Positions 1-12,400 of a DNA stretch of 14,225 nucleotides are shown piece by piece; the stretch's first letter is position 1, and each line of letters begins with the position of its first letter. The stretch lies in NCBI RefSeq assembly GCF_000003605.2, contig NW_003147779.1, positions 99,701-113,925 on the forward strand. The letters are read 5' to 3'. Below the pieces are notes generated by a model that was given only the letters and a program-made list of their open reading frames with translations, made no database searches and was not told the DNA's origin. This DNA is from Saccoglossus kowalevskii. Its lineage: Eukaryota > Hemichordata > Enteropneusta > Harrimaniidae. Both the position numbers and the translations under genes were made by a program.

Positions 1-405
1 CTGTTTATGTGCGCAGCAGAGATGAGAGTAATGTTTTGCTATCATGTCTGTATATGTGCATCACGTTTAAAAATGAAGCAAATTTCTCTGTAAATCATAG
101 AATAATGGTGCTTTCAATGAACAAATTGACGTTATTACTCTCCAATGGTTGTGCAAAGACATAGCAAATGCTGTCAGCAATACTTTAAGTACCATTGTAA
201 TGTTACAAGAGAAGTCGATGGGGACATTGGGGTTTTCATGCTCAACTTTTTTCCGTAAAAATACTTATTCCATTGTGGTTTGCACGTAATCAGTGAATGT
301 GAATTACATGTCCACTTGAATTGTATTTTTCAGTGAAAATAAATTGCAGCTAAAAGAAAGTCAGTGTGGTTGGCAGTTTAATAACATGTTCACTTGTGTT
401 TGCAG
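1..405. other. Intron upstream of the first visible exon
   Basis: AT-rich non-coding sequence with stops in all frames and no exon I can support. Near 330 it holds cagtgaaaataaat, a 14-nt word also found inside MITE A at 8552-8565, which may be a remnant or chance. Confidence 0.6.
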
Positions 406-469
406 GCTCGTAAACAATTTGATGATTTGCCAGAGACTGTTGTTAATAAAAGTCAAGATGCACTGACTG
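406..469 (+). CDS. PROM1: Prominin exon 1 of window, end of extracellular loop 1
   Basis: The exon starts after a good acceptor (cacttgtgtttgcag) and ends at gtaaga. It is 64 nt, in phase 0 and out phase 1, and encodes 21 residues plus the first base of an Asp codon. The peptide begins ARKQFDDLPETVVNKS, with a candidate N-glycosylation sequon NKS. It should belong to the membrane-proximal half of the first large extracellular loop, helical and poorly conserved in the family. Support comes mainly from splice borders and from phase match to exon 2. There must be exons upstream of the window. Confidence 0.78.
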
Positions 470-3400
470 GTAAGATAGATTCTGCTTTTAACTGATGGCA
501 TGCGCACAGACATATACACCAAGGGAAATCATATACAGTTTCATCTTCTATGTACCGTGAGTGTAGGTCATAAAATGATTCCCTAAAGAATGATTATATC
601 TGAAGAATTTAGTGATAATTCCTGTACTGGATAATGGTTTATATATTGCCATGCTAGTCCAAGCACAGTATTTATCCTTATTCTATTGTAATATTGTTAT
701 TGGGAAGATAGAGGTCCAAACATAAGGGGTTATTAATTCAGATCGCTTTCAAATGAAGTTTAAAACAGAGACTTATAATTCAGTCTCCGTTCATCCGTCT
801 GGCCGTCCGTTTGAAGTCATATTTCAGAACCATGTGGACAAAATCTGATTTATTGCATGTGCCTAGTACTTTATCTGGGACATATACATGCAGTGGTTTA
901 CTGATTCAGTCCAAGATGGCTGACTGGAAGCCATTTTGTTTTTTGAAAATGTGGTATCTTATGCATACTTTGTCAGTTTTTGGTACATACATTGTAAATT
1001 TTAGATTATATATCCATGACAATTTCCTTCACATTCAGATCAAAGAGCCATCTTGCTTTTTGAACATACTACTATACCTCAAAGGCTTGGGGACCATTTT
1101 CATTTATATTTGGCACATGCATAATACATATAGGAATATGTGTTTATGTCTGTTTGTTCCATAATCAGATCAAAGATGCTGACTGACATCCATCTTGTTT
1201 TTTTGAAAATGTGGTATCAACTTTAATCAAACATTATACATGTTGAGATACATGTCCATCATGATTTGTTTTGTGTTTCATATCTCTGTACATGAGCCTG
1301 GAGAAAATGAAATTCAGTTTGGATAAAAAAAATTGCATGAATACTATATCTATGCTGTTGGTGAATATTACTTATATAATTTTGAAATGCCTTTATAAAT
1401 TGAATTCTACAGAATTAAATAGAATTATATGCATCTCTACTGAAATTCTATAGAACATTATTGTAAGGGTGTTTTTGGCACTAAAATTATTGACAAGAAC
1501 AAGCTGTGGGCCAGCTGCAGTAATTTGGCTTGATAGCAAATACTGACACTGTGGGCCAGCTGCAGTAATTTGGCTTGATAGCAAATACTGACTCCTGTGG
1601 GCCAGCTGCAGTAATTTGGCTTGATAGCAAATACTGACTACTGTGGGCCAGCTGCAGTAATTTGGCTTGATAGCAAATACTGACTCCTGTGGGCCAGCTG
1701 CAGTAATTTGGCTTGATAGCAAATACTGACGACTGTGGGCCAGCTGCAGTAATTTGGCTTGAGAGCAAATAATTTGGCTTGAGAGCAAATACTGACTACT
1801 GTGGGCCAGCTGCAGTAATTTGGCTTGAGAGCAAATACCAACCACTGTGGGCCAGCTGCAGTAATTTGGTTTGATAGCAAATACTGACTACTGTGGGCCA
1901 GCTGCAGTAATTTGGCTTGATAGCAAATACTGACTACTGTGGGCCAGCTGCAGTAATTTGGCTTGATAGCAAATACCAACCACTGTGGGCCAGCTGCAGT
2001 AATTTGGCTTGAGAGCAAATACTGACTACTGTGGGTCAGCTGCAGTAATTTGGCTTGAGAGCAAATACCAACCACTGTGGGCCAGCTGCAGTAATTTGGC
2101 TTGATAGCAAATACTGACTACTGTGGGCCAGCTGCAGTAATTTGGCTTGATAGCAAATACTGACTACTGTGGGCCAGCTGCAGTAATTTGGCTTGATAGC
2201 AAATACTGACTACTGTGGGCCAGCTGCAGTAATTTGGCTTGATAGCAAATACTGACTACTGTGGGCCAGCTGCAGTAATTTGGCTTGATAGCAAATACCA
2301 ACCACTGTGGGCCAGCTGCAGTAATTTGGCTTGAGAGCAAATACCAACCACTGTGGGCCAGCTGCAGTAATTTGGCTTGAGAGCAAATACCAACCACTGT
2401 GGGCCAGCTGCAGTAATTTGGCTTGATAGCAAATACCAACCACTGTGGGCCAGCTGCAGTAATTTGGCTTGATAGCAAATACCAACCACTGTGGGCCAGC
2501 TGCAGTAATTTGGCTTGATAGCAAATACTGACTACTGTGGGCCAGCTGCAGTAATTTGGCTTGATAGCAAATACTGACGACTGTGGGCCAGCTGCAGTAA
2601 TTTGGCTTGGGAGCAAATACCAACCACTGTGGGCCAGCTGCAGTAATTTGGCTTGATAGCAAATACCAACCACTGTGGGCCAGCTGCAGTAATTTGGCTT
2701 GATAGCAAATACCAACCACTGTGGGCCAGCTGCAGTAATTTGCAGTAAAAAGACTACTGTGCAATATAATAATGTGCACCGTAGAAAGCCTAAGTCATAT
2801 TTAATTTCTAGATGTTAAGACAATGCTAGCAGATTTTGAAGTACAAATTAAAGACATAGCTGCTTCCATAGAGCAACCTATGAATCAGGTGAGTAAACCA
2901 GTGTCAGCCAGCCAATCTTTGTATGTGTCAATTTTTTCACATTTTCGATTTCAATTATGGATGAAGTGAAGTTAATAGAATTTGATGCTGTTATCGATTA
3001 TTGATCTGGAAACTGGATAAATTATATTCAAACTTGGTACATTGAATAGTACCTTGCATGTCATTTTTGGTTTGCCCATAGTAGTGGCAAAATGTCTGTC
3101 ATCCGTCGTTGTGGTCGTAAACTTTTTTTGTGGGTGCTATTACTCAAATACTATTCAGTTGATCGCTATCACACTAGTTGTATGTGTGTAGACTACCGGT
3201 AATTAAACTACCTAAGTGTGACCTAAATGTTGGCTTATTGTTGAATTAATTAATTTATTTTGTATGTTAGGTACAAGATCAAATGAGGATTGATGATCAG
3301 CTTGGCAATGTTTTCTATTATGCTGAGCAGTACAGCAAATATCTGTGAGTATTACTCTTTTTTCCAAACGCAGACCACTTTGTATTGATCAGTTTCAGTC

Positions 3401-6400
3401 AGCATACTGGTTAGAGTTTCCTTTTAAGATAACTACAAGTTACTCGCCAAATAAGTTATTGATTTGACACACTTAACTTTTAGAAAGTAGACAAGTATAT
3501 CGCTAGATCAAAAATTAAATTTACAATGATTCATCAAGTTTCCTAATGGGCATGGAAATGCGTAATATAAAAACGAATTATTCTTGAAACTGCATCGGAC
3601 ACTTATTTTTGAAAAAAAATTCAGATCTTGAGGGGAAAAAGAGTAATCATCAGACATGTAAGATTCTTTTAAACATATCTCTACAATATATTATTGTCTT
3701 CTTAAAGACTTACTCCCATTAATATGGGCTCACATTTTTATGAAAATTTAAACAATATTTGTGATAATGTAGGTTGTACTGTCACGATTTATTATATGTT
3801 TTAAAAATTAAATAGTTTGTGACTGTAGACAAATAATATGTAATATGATTACATGTTGGCACGTCACATGTTCTTTGTAAACCACATATCTATACATATA
3901 TAAACTTCATTGAATGTGACAAGTAATTTAAACAATCTTTTTTCTCTGATCAGTGATTGCTATACTGTATTTTTTTTTGTATTTTTTCACTGGTTTTTAA
4001 TTTTTCTATTTTTGCCAATAAGTAAAATCCGCTAAATTAAATCCATGTGAACATGTAAAATAACAGTGGAACTTATAGCTTTTCTGCCAAGTTTATGAAC
4101 TTGAAAACTTAGTGAAGTTGCTCAAAGCATCAAAATAGTGAAATTAAATGCTAATCCAATGAAAATGATTTTACACTAGTATATTAGAAACATGTATTAA
4201 TACTACTGTAAAATCTGTATTAGAAGCTGCTACTTCTATCAAAATGGTACACTGTAACAGAAGGATGCGGCTTCTATTAGAACATCTACACAGATGAGAA
4301 ATGGTGAATTTTTGGGTCTCAATTGTTCAAAAAGAATGGGTGTGGCTTCTAATACAGATTTTACGTATTACAGATTTAATTCCTGAAATACATTAAAATA
4401 TTTGTAACTTTAATCTATGGATTGAGACCATTATTCATCTACTTTTATTGATTGTGTCAATTTATAATTAATAGAAATTAAATAACTAGAATCCTGACAG
4501 ACGCCCATAGGCATGAATAATGCTTTGTAAGCCAAGTCCCTGCAACACCATTAACTTAATGTAATTTACTTAATGATTCTCAGCAGCATCACTGCCAGAC
4601 CGATCACTTTATCATTTAAGCTTACTTAATATTATATTAATTAATATTTAATATCATGACACTTATTCTATTTATTGAGCGTTTGCATGCAAAAAACCTC
4701 AAAAAAACACAAATAAATGGTTCAGCCAAAACAACACAGAAAATCAAGCTGTATAATCAATGACAAGAAGAGATACAACATAATCAGACAATTCATATCT
4801 ATGGACATTTTTTATGATAAATATTAGTAATATTAATAATAATAAATGATTGTTTTGTTTTATTCTTAATAGTTGGTACATTGGTACGTGTTTAATGGGG
4901 TTTGTGTTACTGATTGTGACATTTTACTTTATGGGACTGTTATGTGGTGTGTGTGGTCATGAAAAAGATGAGGCACCCACTGAAAGAGGATGTATGTCAA
5001 ATTGTGGAGGAACAATGTTGATGGGGTAAGTCACTCAGCTGATGTTATGTGTGCATTTCAAATTGATAGTGCTCAGTGCTAATGTCTAGATGAAATATAA
5101 TTTAGACAGCACTTGGAGAGGTCAACCTAGCTGCACCAGACTTCTTCAGTTTCTATATCAACACTCCATAATTTAGGCATAGTTATGACCAGAAATGTGT
5201 TTGGTGACATTGACCTTTGAACTTGATCTAACCAGGTTTTGTGGCTCATATAATGTAACACATATAAAGTATGAAAAAAAGTAGTTTTTTTTTTCCCCTT
5301 GAATTCTTATTGTAAACATACATACTCACATTGTGACCTTAACCTTTGACCTTTTGTCCCCAAAAATCTTACCAAGTCGCATGGGGGAGCATATGTGCCA
5401 GGTTTGAAAGTTCTGGCTATTTTTTCTTATAGTTATGTTTCAAAAAAATACATATACACATACTTACAACTGAGTGCACTACACAGATAACTGTCACATT
5501 CATGTCTAATTTAGTGATTTTAGTTGGCCTTTCAACACTTAAGTGTGAAAAAGAGTGAAGAGTTAATTAATTGGGACACTATCAATTATTTGTACATTCA
5601 TTTAAAATATAGTAGACCCAAATCCCAATGCTTGAGTAACTTGTTTTCTTCACAGTGGTGTGGTATTTTGTTTCATCTTTGCACCTTTATTGATGCTTCT
5701 GACCACTATATCATTCCTACTTGGTGGCAATCTGCAAGAACTTTTATGTGAACCTCTTGAATCACAGGATCTAGTAGACAGGGTAAGTGTTATGAATAGC
5801 CAGTAAAAATATGTATTGGCTAAACAATCAAAAAACTGTTGTCACTGTTGACACAATTTCAAAGGACATTAATCTGACAAGTTTCCGTCTTTCTTAGAAT
5901 TGTGATGTTCTCTTTCATTTCATGTGATGGTTAAATTAGAAACACTGAGATATAATAAATGCATAGTATTTCCAGCCAGATTTGTTGTGCAGATTTTTGC
6001 ACTATTTTATTTTTTTTTCAAAAAATTTTGAAACAATTTCATATTTTCATGTTATGAATGATAAAAAAAATTCAGTTTTGTGCTCAAAGGGTCAAAGGAA
6101 AATTGTATGGTGCAGTGATAATTTCATGTGAAAAGTTGACATCACATTTTTGTAAGAATAAACATGAAAAAAGTATTATTGAGGGGTTAATTTATTTTAA
6201 AATAGTTTTTGTAATTCCGCTTAAATTTACCAAAATCAATTAAATATATTGTTTTTATCCATTAGATTGTCGACTATCCATATATATTGGATTCCAATGC
6301 TGAATATTTTCTGGGTGCAGCAGTATTGGGAGATGGCAGCATACCATTAACAGTTAAAAGAATATTAAGGTATATGATGTTTTGCATCTTGAATTTTCAA

Positions 6401-9400
6401 GGTGAATGTTCCGGCGAAGCACTCCACTCTATATCACCTTGAAGTATTTCATTAGGACTATGTGTATGTGACAATGCCCTCACAGTTTAGAATCAGTTTA
6501 ACAACAGCCAATCATATAACTTCTTTCTTCAACGCGCTTGGTCAAGCTATCAAAATCTTCGAGGCGGAGCTAAGTCACTAAACGCCCCACGTTGCTATTT
6601 AAGACGCGCACCACTCTACCATGTATTTCTATGCACTCTGCGCGAGCTGCTGTGCACTGGTCAAAAAATCGAGAAAACAGCACAAACTTAACTTTGAAGA
6701 AATCCAACCAAATTTAAATAGTTTGCATATGTAGGGGGTGACAACAACCATCCCAAAATACCGTTTTCTGAGAATTTATTGGTCTTTGCGGCTGTCTTTG
6801 TTTCACCGTGATGGTTGCCAGGTGGTGAAAATGCCTGACCCGAGAATAAATGTCGGTGAGCACAGCTAAATCTGTGTTGGCTTGAATGTCGAGGCGATAC
6901 AGCGACAATATCCATACATCATGCAAGTCACTGATATTCAGACCAAAGCTATTCAAGCTTTACTTAATAATACTGTTGTCACCACTGTTGACTATTATAG
7001 AAGAGTAGGTGTTATACCCCAAAGCTAGTGATATCACTGCAACACATATCGGCAGTAATGAAGCCAAAAATATCAGAAATGCAGAGCTCCGAGCGCTTTC
7101 TGGCAGTCTTTGTAACAAAGCATTCTATTGGTCGGTAAACTTTCTATCGCGCAACCACGTGACATACACGATTATGAATGGTATTACCGCACGGTGTTGT
7201 AGAGGGAGGAATGTCCGAACGGAACAACACCGTGCAGGTGGACGATGGATGTTTTGTTACAAAGCCAGTTTGCAATACAAGGCAGCATGGCTATGCAACA
7301 GCGCCCTCTATATATAGCTAAATATCTATACCAGTATTTTGTTTTTATGAAGACATCACACCTTCATTTGTTTCTTTGCATGTACAGTGGTTGTCAGAAT
7401 GATGGGGCTATTTATGATGTAATGATGCTTGAATACAAAGTGAATATATCAGCACTAGTTGATTACAGATCAGTAAGTAACAAATTAATATTTGAGATTT
7501 CGTAGAATTTAAGTTTGTCATGTGTGTTAAGTTATAATTTACTGTTATTTGTGTATGTATTCTGTGCTGTTCAAATGATAAATTATTTCTCAACATTTTC
7601 ATTCCATTTCTTTGTTAATTATCACCATTTTTTTTCTTCTTAATTTGTAAATATTCAGTGTACTATTATATTCAATGTATTTTCAGTGATAGATTCTCTT
7701 TCATTCTTTTAAATTTCAGGAGTTTCCTGAGTTAGAGAATTTGTTAAGTGGTGTGAATGTGGATATGGCTGATGTTGTCATATTGAGTGATGATACAAGA
7801 AGTTCTTTACAAGATTTTAATAAAACTGGCATAACTGGTATTGATTTTGATGGATATCTTGATGAGGTAATGTTTTTCCTAACACATTGGCAACCATTTG
7901 TGTTATTGATGGCCTACAACTGTGTGGATGTAAATGTGGTTAAACTGAGCCATTATATTTCATTCAATCAATAACTCAGTTCTTACTATATGTACTTATG
8001 AAATAAGTAGTTTTGGTTTGCATCTAATTTGATGAAAGTCAGTCCAGCTGTTCCCACTTGTTCTGCTAATCTAGTTCAAAGCAAATTAAAGATGCAATAT
8101 GGATAAAAAACATTTATTTTAGAACAAATCAGACAATGATCTATCATAAACTAATGATAGTGCATTTGCAGGACACACATATTCATTCATTGGGAAATCA
8201 GAACCACTAATACACATGTGTAGTTATTGTTATTGTAAGTATCATAACAACCAGTGTATATTCATATTGTAGAATTTCATTGTGGTATTGAATGAATGCT
8301 CTGAGGTGTGTTACAAGAAAAGTATTTTCATTTCATGATTCCATGTGTTCATCTTCATCATTATATACTGTCAATGTACTGTAAAGGGGGTAATTATTCA
8401 CTGGGTTTTAATTTCGCTATGTTCGCCGATAAGTAAAATATGCCAAACTAAATCTATGTGAACATGTAAAATATCATTAACTCATTGTTTTTTTGACAAA
8501 TTTGTGAAATTAGAATACAGTGAATATGATCAAAATAGTAAAATTAAATGTCAGTGAAAATAAATGGTTTTACAGTAGTATCAAATAACAAGTACTTGTC
8601 CATACTGCAACTTCAACTAATCTGTATTACGGTAACTAACACAGTTTATTGATCTAGTTTTATTTGAATCCTGTGGTTCCCACTACCTGCACTCTCTGTG
8701 CATATTGCTCATGTCCATTATTGTGACAACTTTTGGTTGTGAAAATTGTACACTAAGGTGAGGACTGTAGATAATGGATTCAAGCAAGGTGAAGAAAACA
8801 TTATCAATGTTATTACTGAGTGACTAAACAAGAATTATCTTTAACAGAATTAAAAATAGTTTAAACAGTGTGTTAGACTACTAGGTTAAAACACTGCATG
8901 TGTAGGGACAGCTAACATGTTTGAATCTGGATTAAGATTACTTTTGGAAGTGAAAAAAAAAAGGTTGCTAAAAATAAATATACTGAAAACAAAACAAATA
9001 AGAACAAACATTTAAGAAAAACAATTATGCAAAAAATTCAATGCAAAAAGTATCAGTCTGACTCCATTATTTACTTGAAAGAGTAAAGTAACAGCTAGCT
9101 TTGATGCATTAATATAATTATACTTTTCTTTATTGTAACTGTTACTGTTTTGCAGATAAGAAAAGGTATAACAAAAGCTAACTTAGTAGAGATTGCTGAT
9201 AATATTGATACAGCTTCTGCAGCAGTTGGTGATCCTGTAAGTGTATTTAGTTTCTTCCAGCACATATATATATGCAACAACTGTGAGATAGTATCATGGC
9301 CTACTCCTAATGTTGTGTCATGAAATCAAAACAACTTTAACTTTCAGCTTTATCACATCTATTATATTTACTCTATGATACTAACTTTCTCAAACATGGG

Positions 9401-12400
9401 GATCCAAAATAAACTGCTATAAATTGCTCCTGGAACATTGTATTATTTCTTGGAAGATTGTTAACGATCTTTGTCCCTGTTTTGAAAAAAAGTCAGAAAT
9501 CGGAGACTATTAATTTGGGTTCTGACCGTCTGTTCTTACATCTGGAGCCATTTCTCAGACTTGCTTTGACAGATCATATTCAAACTTTAGCACAAAGATC
9601 ATGTACAACGACTTACATGTATATGTTGAATTTCATTACCATTGATCAATGATGGCCAACTGGCAGTTATTTTGATCTTCAAATTTGCTAAATTCTGATA
9701 CTTAACATGTCCTGAACTATTTCTCTGAGATGAACTAGGTGATATTATTCAAACTTTATATCATGATCATGCATATTGGCCTTGTGAGTTGAGCAAAAAA
9801 AGTCAATTGGCGGCCATTTTGTTTATTTATGTCTATGCCAATTCCACATGATTTCATTCAGTTTAATGTGTGCACACAAGTATGCTTCACTCATAATGTC
9901 GTAGGTTGTTTTATTTTGTTAGTTTGTCCAAATATGTTGAATTAATGGCCATTTTGTCTAAAATCTAGAAATCACAGTATGTTTTAAATGTGTCCATAAC
10001 CGTTTATCAGAGATGAACAGGGTGAATTTAATTAAAATTTGTATTTGGATCATGCATGTTTATATTCATGTTTATAGTCATATTGCATTGAAATTGACAC
10101 ACAGATGATTATTGTAGCCCTTTGATAGACATGTACATGTGACTGAGTATTGAGATAGATCACTGGTAAAAACATGGGGACCATGCATTAAAGAAACAAT
10201 AACTGTGAATTACATTTTTGTTCAAATCTAACCATATAAATATGGCCAAAATATTTTTTAGACAGAATTACATGGGCAAAGTGAGCCTACACAAGGCTAT
10301 ACACATAAAATGCGAAGTGAAAACTAAGGGTCTAGTAGTCATCATTTTGTTGAAATTTGTCATGTGAGAGAGACCGGAGAAAATTCACACTATTATTGGA
10401 AATGACACATACAATCATCAGTGAAAGGCCGCCAGAGAGAGGGTTAGTCTCTAAAGAGGTTGACGTATTTGAATTAGTCCAGGGCCCCTGGTAAGTTCTC
10501 ATATTGTACACTAACCCCTGAGGTTCCCTCGACAAAACTGAACTGATGATGCCCTCTGTAGACCTTGACACAACCCACGGTCATCTCTTTCACTAGCAAA
10601 TGCAATGCTTTCAGTGTCCACATTTCAGCAATGACCATTACAAATTAACATGTAAAATAAAGAAAAAATCGTTACAGCTATTGTTGCTTTAATTGTCAAT
10701 GCTTGTTTGAAATAAAATAATTTATGGCATTCAGATCTATGCCACATTTATTCTCCATTACTCAAAATCTAATTGAAAATAGTTTTCACAGTGAAACATT
10801 ACTCACAAAATCAACCGTTCATAGGTACCATCTTCAACAGCTGTAATTTGAATATGAACAACAACTTCTCATGGTATTCAGTCATATTTATAACTCTAAC
10901 ATGCCTGATGTAAAGAGCTTTGCACCATAGTTGTTGTGGGTTCCATGCAACATACATTCATAACACGTGTAAAGCATGTTGTTTAATATTCACACAAAAT
11001 GCAAAATTGTGCTGCTGTCATCGCCCTTAAAAGATAATATTAAAGATAATTTGATTGTCTTTTGTCCATTGGGTCTTGTAGATTTACTTAGCAATTAATG
11101 TCTCATCACATCAGACATTTGGTATAGTTTCTAAATACAGATAATTTTAGGTTTAAGCGTGGACCTGATTATTGCTTTATATTTGATTTGTAGACATTAC
11201 GGAGTGACTTACAGCAGCATGCATCTGATCTGCGTGATATTCAAACAGACCATGTGGATGGAATGGAATCCTATGTGGTAAGTTAAGGATCAATTCTAAC
11301 ATCTTGTTTACGTTCAGCATGAAATGTTTACAGTACATGTAGTTGGATATTATGCTATACTGACAAGAGATGTTGCTGTCTCATGATCAAGTTTTTTTTA
11401 ATGAATTTGACCATTGCATTATTTTTATTGCTTATTATCATTATAAATTTGTTCTTTTCTGTCAAATTTGTAAAACGCTTATTTGTTTTCTGGCTTCTTC
11501 ATATAATTTTTTCTTTTGTTCTTTGTAAAAAAAGGCATGTTGTGATAAAATGCTCTTCTTTTTTTACTTCATTCTTAGAGCAAAGATTCCAGATTCGTTT
11601 TTGTTGTTGGTAATTTCGGTTTAGTATGCCACCCCGTTTCGATTTTGAGGTCATGGTTACTTAAACAGAACTAAAAGATTGACTCTTGTAGATTAATATT
11701 TGTTAGCAAATAATTTGTTAAATAATTTTCCATTTCAAACATTTTCTTGAATACTCTGTATTGATTTCCCCTGCCCTGTTATTTGTTGTGATACCTGCAT
11801 TTATTTCTTTGTTGCAATGAAGAATGAATAATTTTTCTACTTTAATTTTGTTAATTGTGTTAATCTTATCTAGTTGGGAAGTTATTATGCAATACAATTT
11901 ACTATTTAGTTGTCTATTCAATAATGCTAATCACTGATTGGCAATTCACTGTCTGCATTAGCATGCTAATCACTGATTGGCTATTCACTGACTGTATTAG
12001 CATGCTAATCACTGATTGGCTATTCACTGACTGCATTAGCACGCTAATCACTGATTGACTATTCCCTGAGTGCATTAGCATGTTAATCACTGATTGGCTA
12101 TTCACTAACTGCATTATCATGCTAATCACGGATTGGGTATTCACTGACTGCATTGGCATGCTAATCACTGATTGGCTATTCACTAACTGCATTAGCATGC
12201 TAATCACTGATTGGCTATTCACTGACTGTATTAGCATGCTAATCACTGATTGGCTATTCATTGGCTGCATTAGCATGCTAATCACTGATTGGCTATTCAC
12301 TGGCTGCATTAGCATGCTAACCACTGATTGGCTATTCACTGACTGCATTAGCATGCTAATCACTGATTGGCTATTCACTGACTGTATTAGCATGCTAATC

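Noticed and set aside
811-1453. Plus frames of 117 and 60 codons
   Set aside because: They run through degenerate repeat modules with AT-driven composition and no domain.
1505-2745. CRISPR-like regular array
   Set aside because: Units are contiguous with no unique spacers, no cas genes are near, and the host is an animal with spliced genes.
1393-2779. Several long minus-strand frames rich in QAKLLQLAH, SSQITAAGPQ and PNYCSWPT repeats
   Set aside because: They are one 46-bp minisatellite read in its three minus phases. All phases lack stops by chance and none has a non-repeat domain.
5524-5751. 75-codon plus frame overlapping exon 5
   Set aside because: It reads a different frame from exon 5, which alone gives the membrane segment and the LCEP motif.
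6688-6956. Minus frames of 75 and 80 codons in intron 6
   Set aside because: They overlap each other in two phases, and no family, splice structure or promoter supports either.
7189-7235. Transcription terminator from the 12-bp hairpin
   Set aside because: No T-run follows, and intrinsic terminators of this type are not used by animal RNA polymerase II.
7245-7505. 86-codon plus frame containing exon 7 with an ATG start
   Set aside because: Only 7388-7472 matches prominin. The upstream part lies in the CpG-richer block and the rest crosses a good acceptor and donor.
10479-10491. Stand-alone ccagggcccctgg palindrome as an operator
   Set aside because: It is better explained as the tip of the larger fold-back block, and an operator makes no sense in an animal intron.
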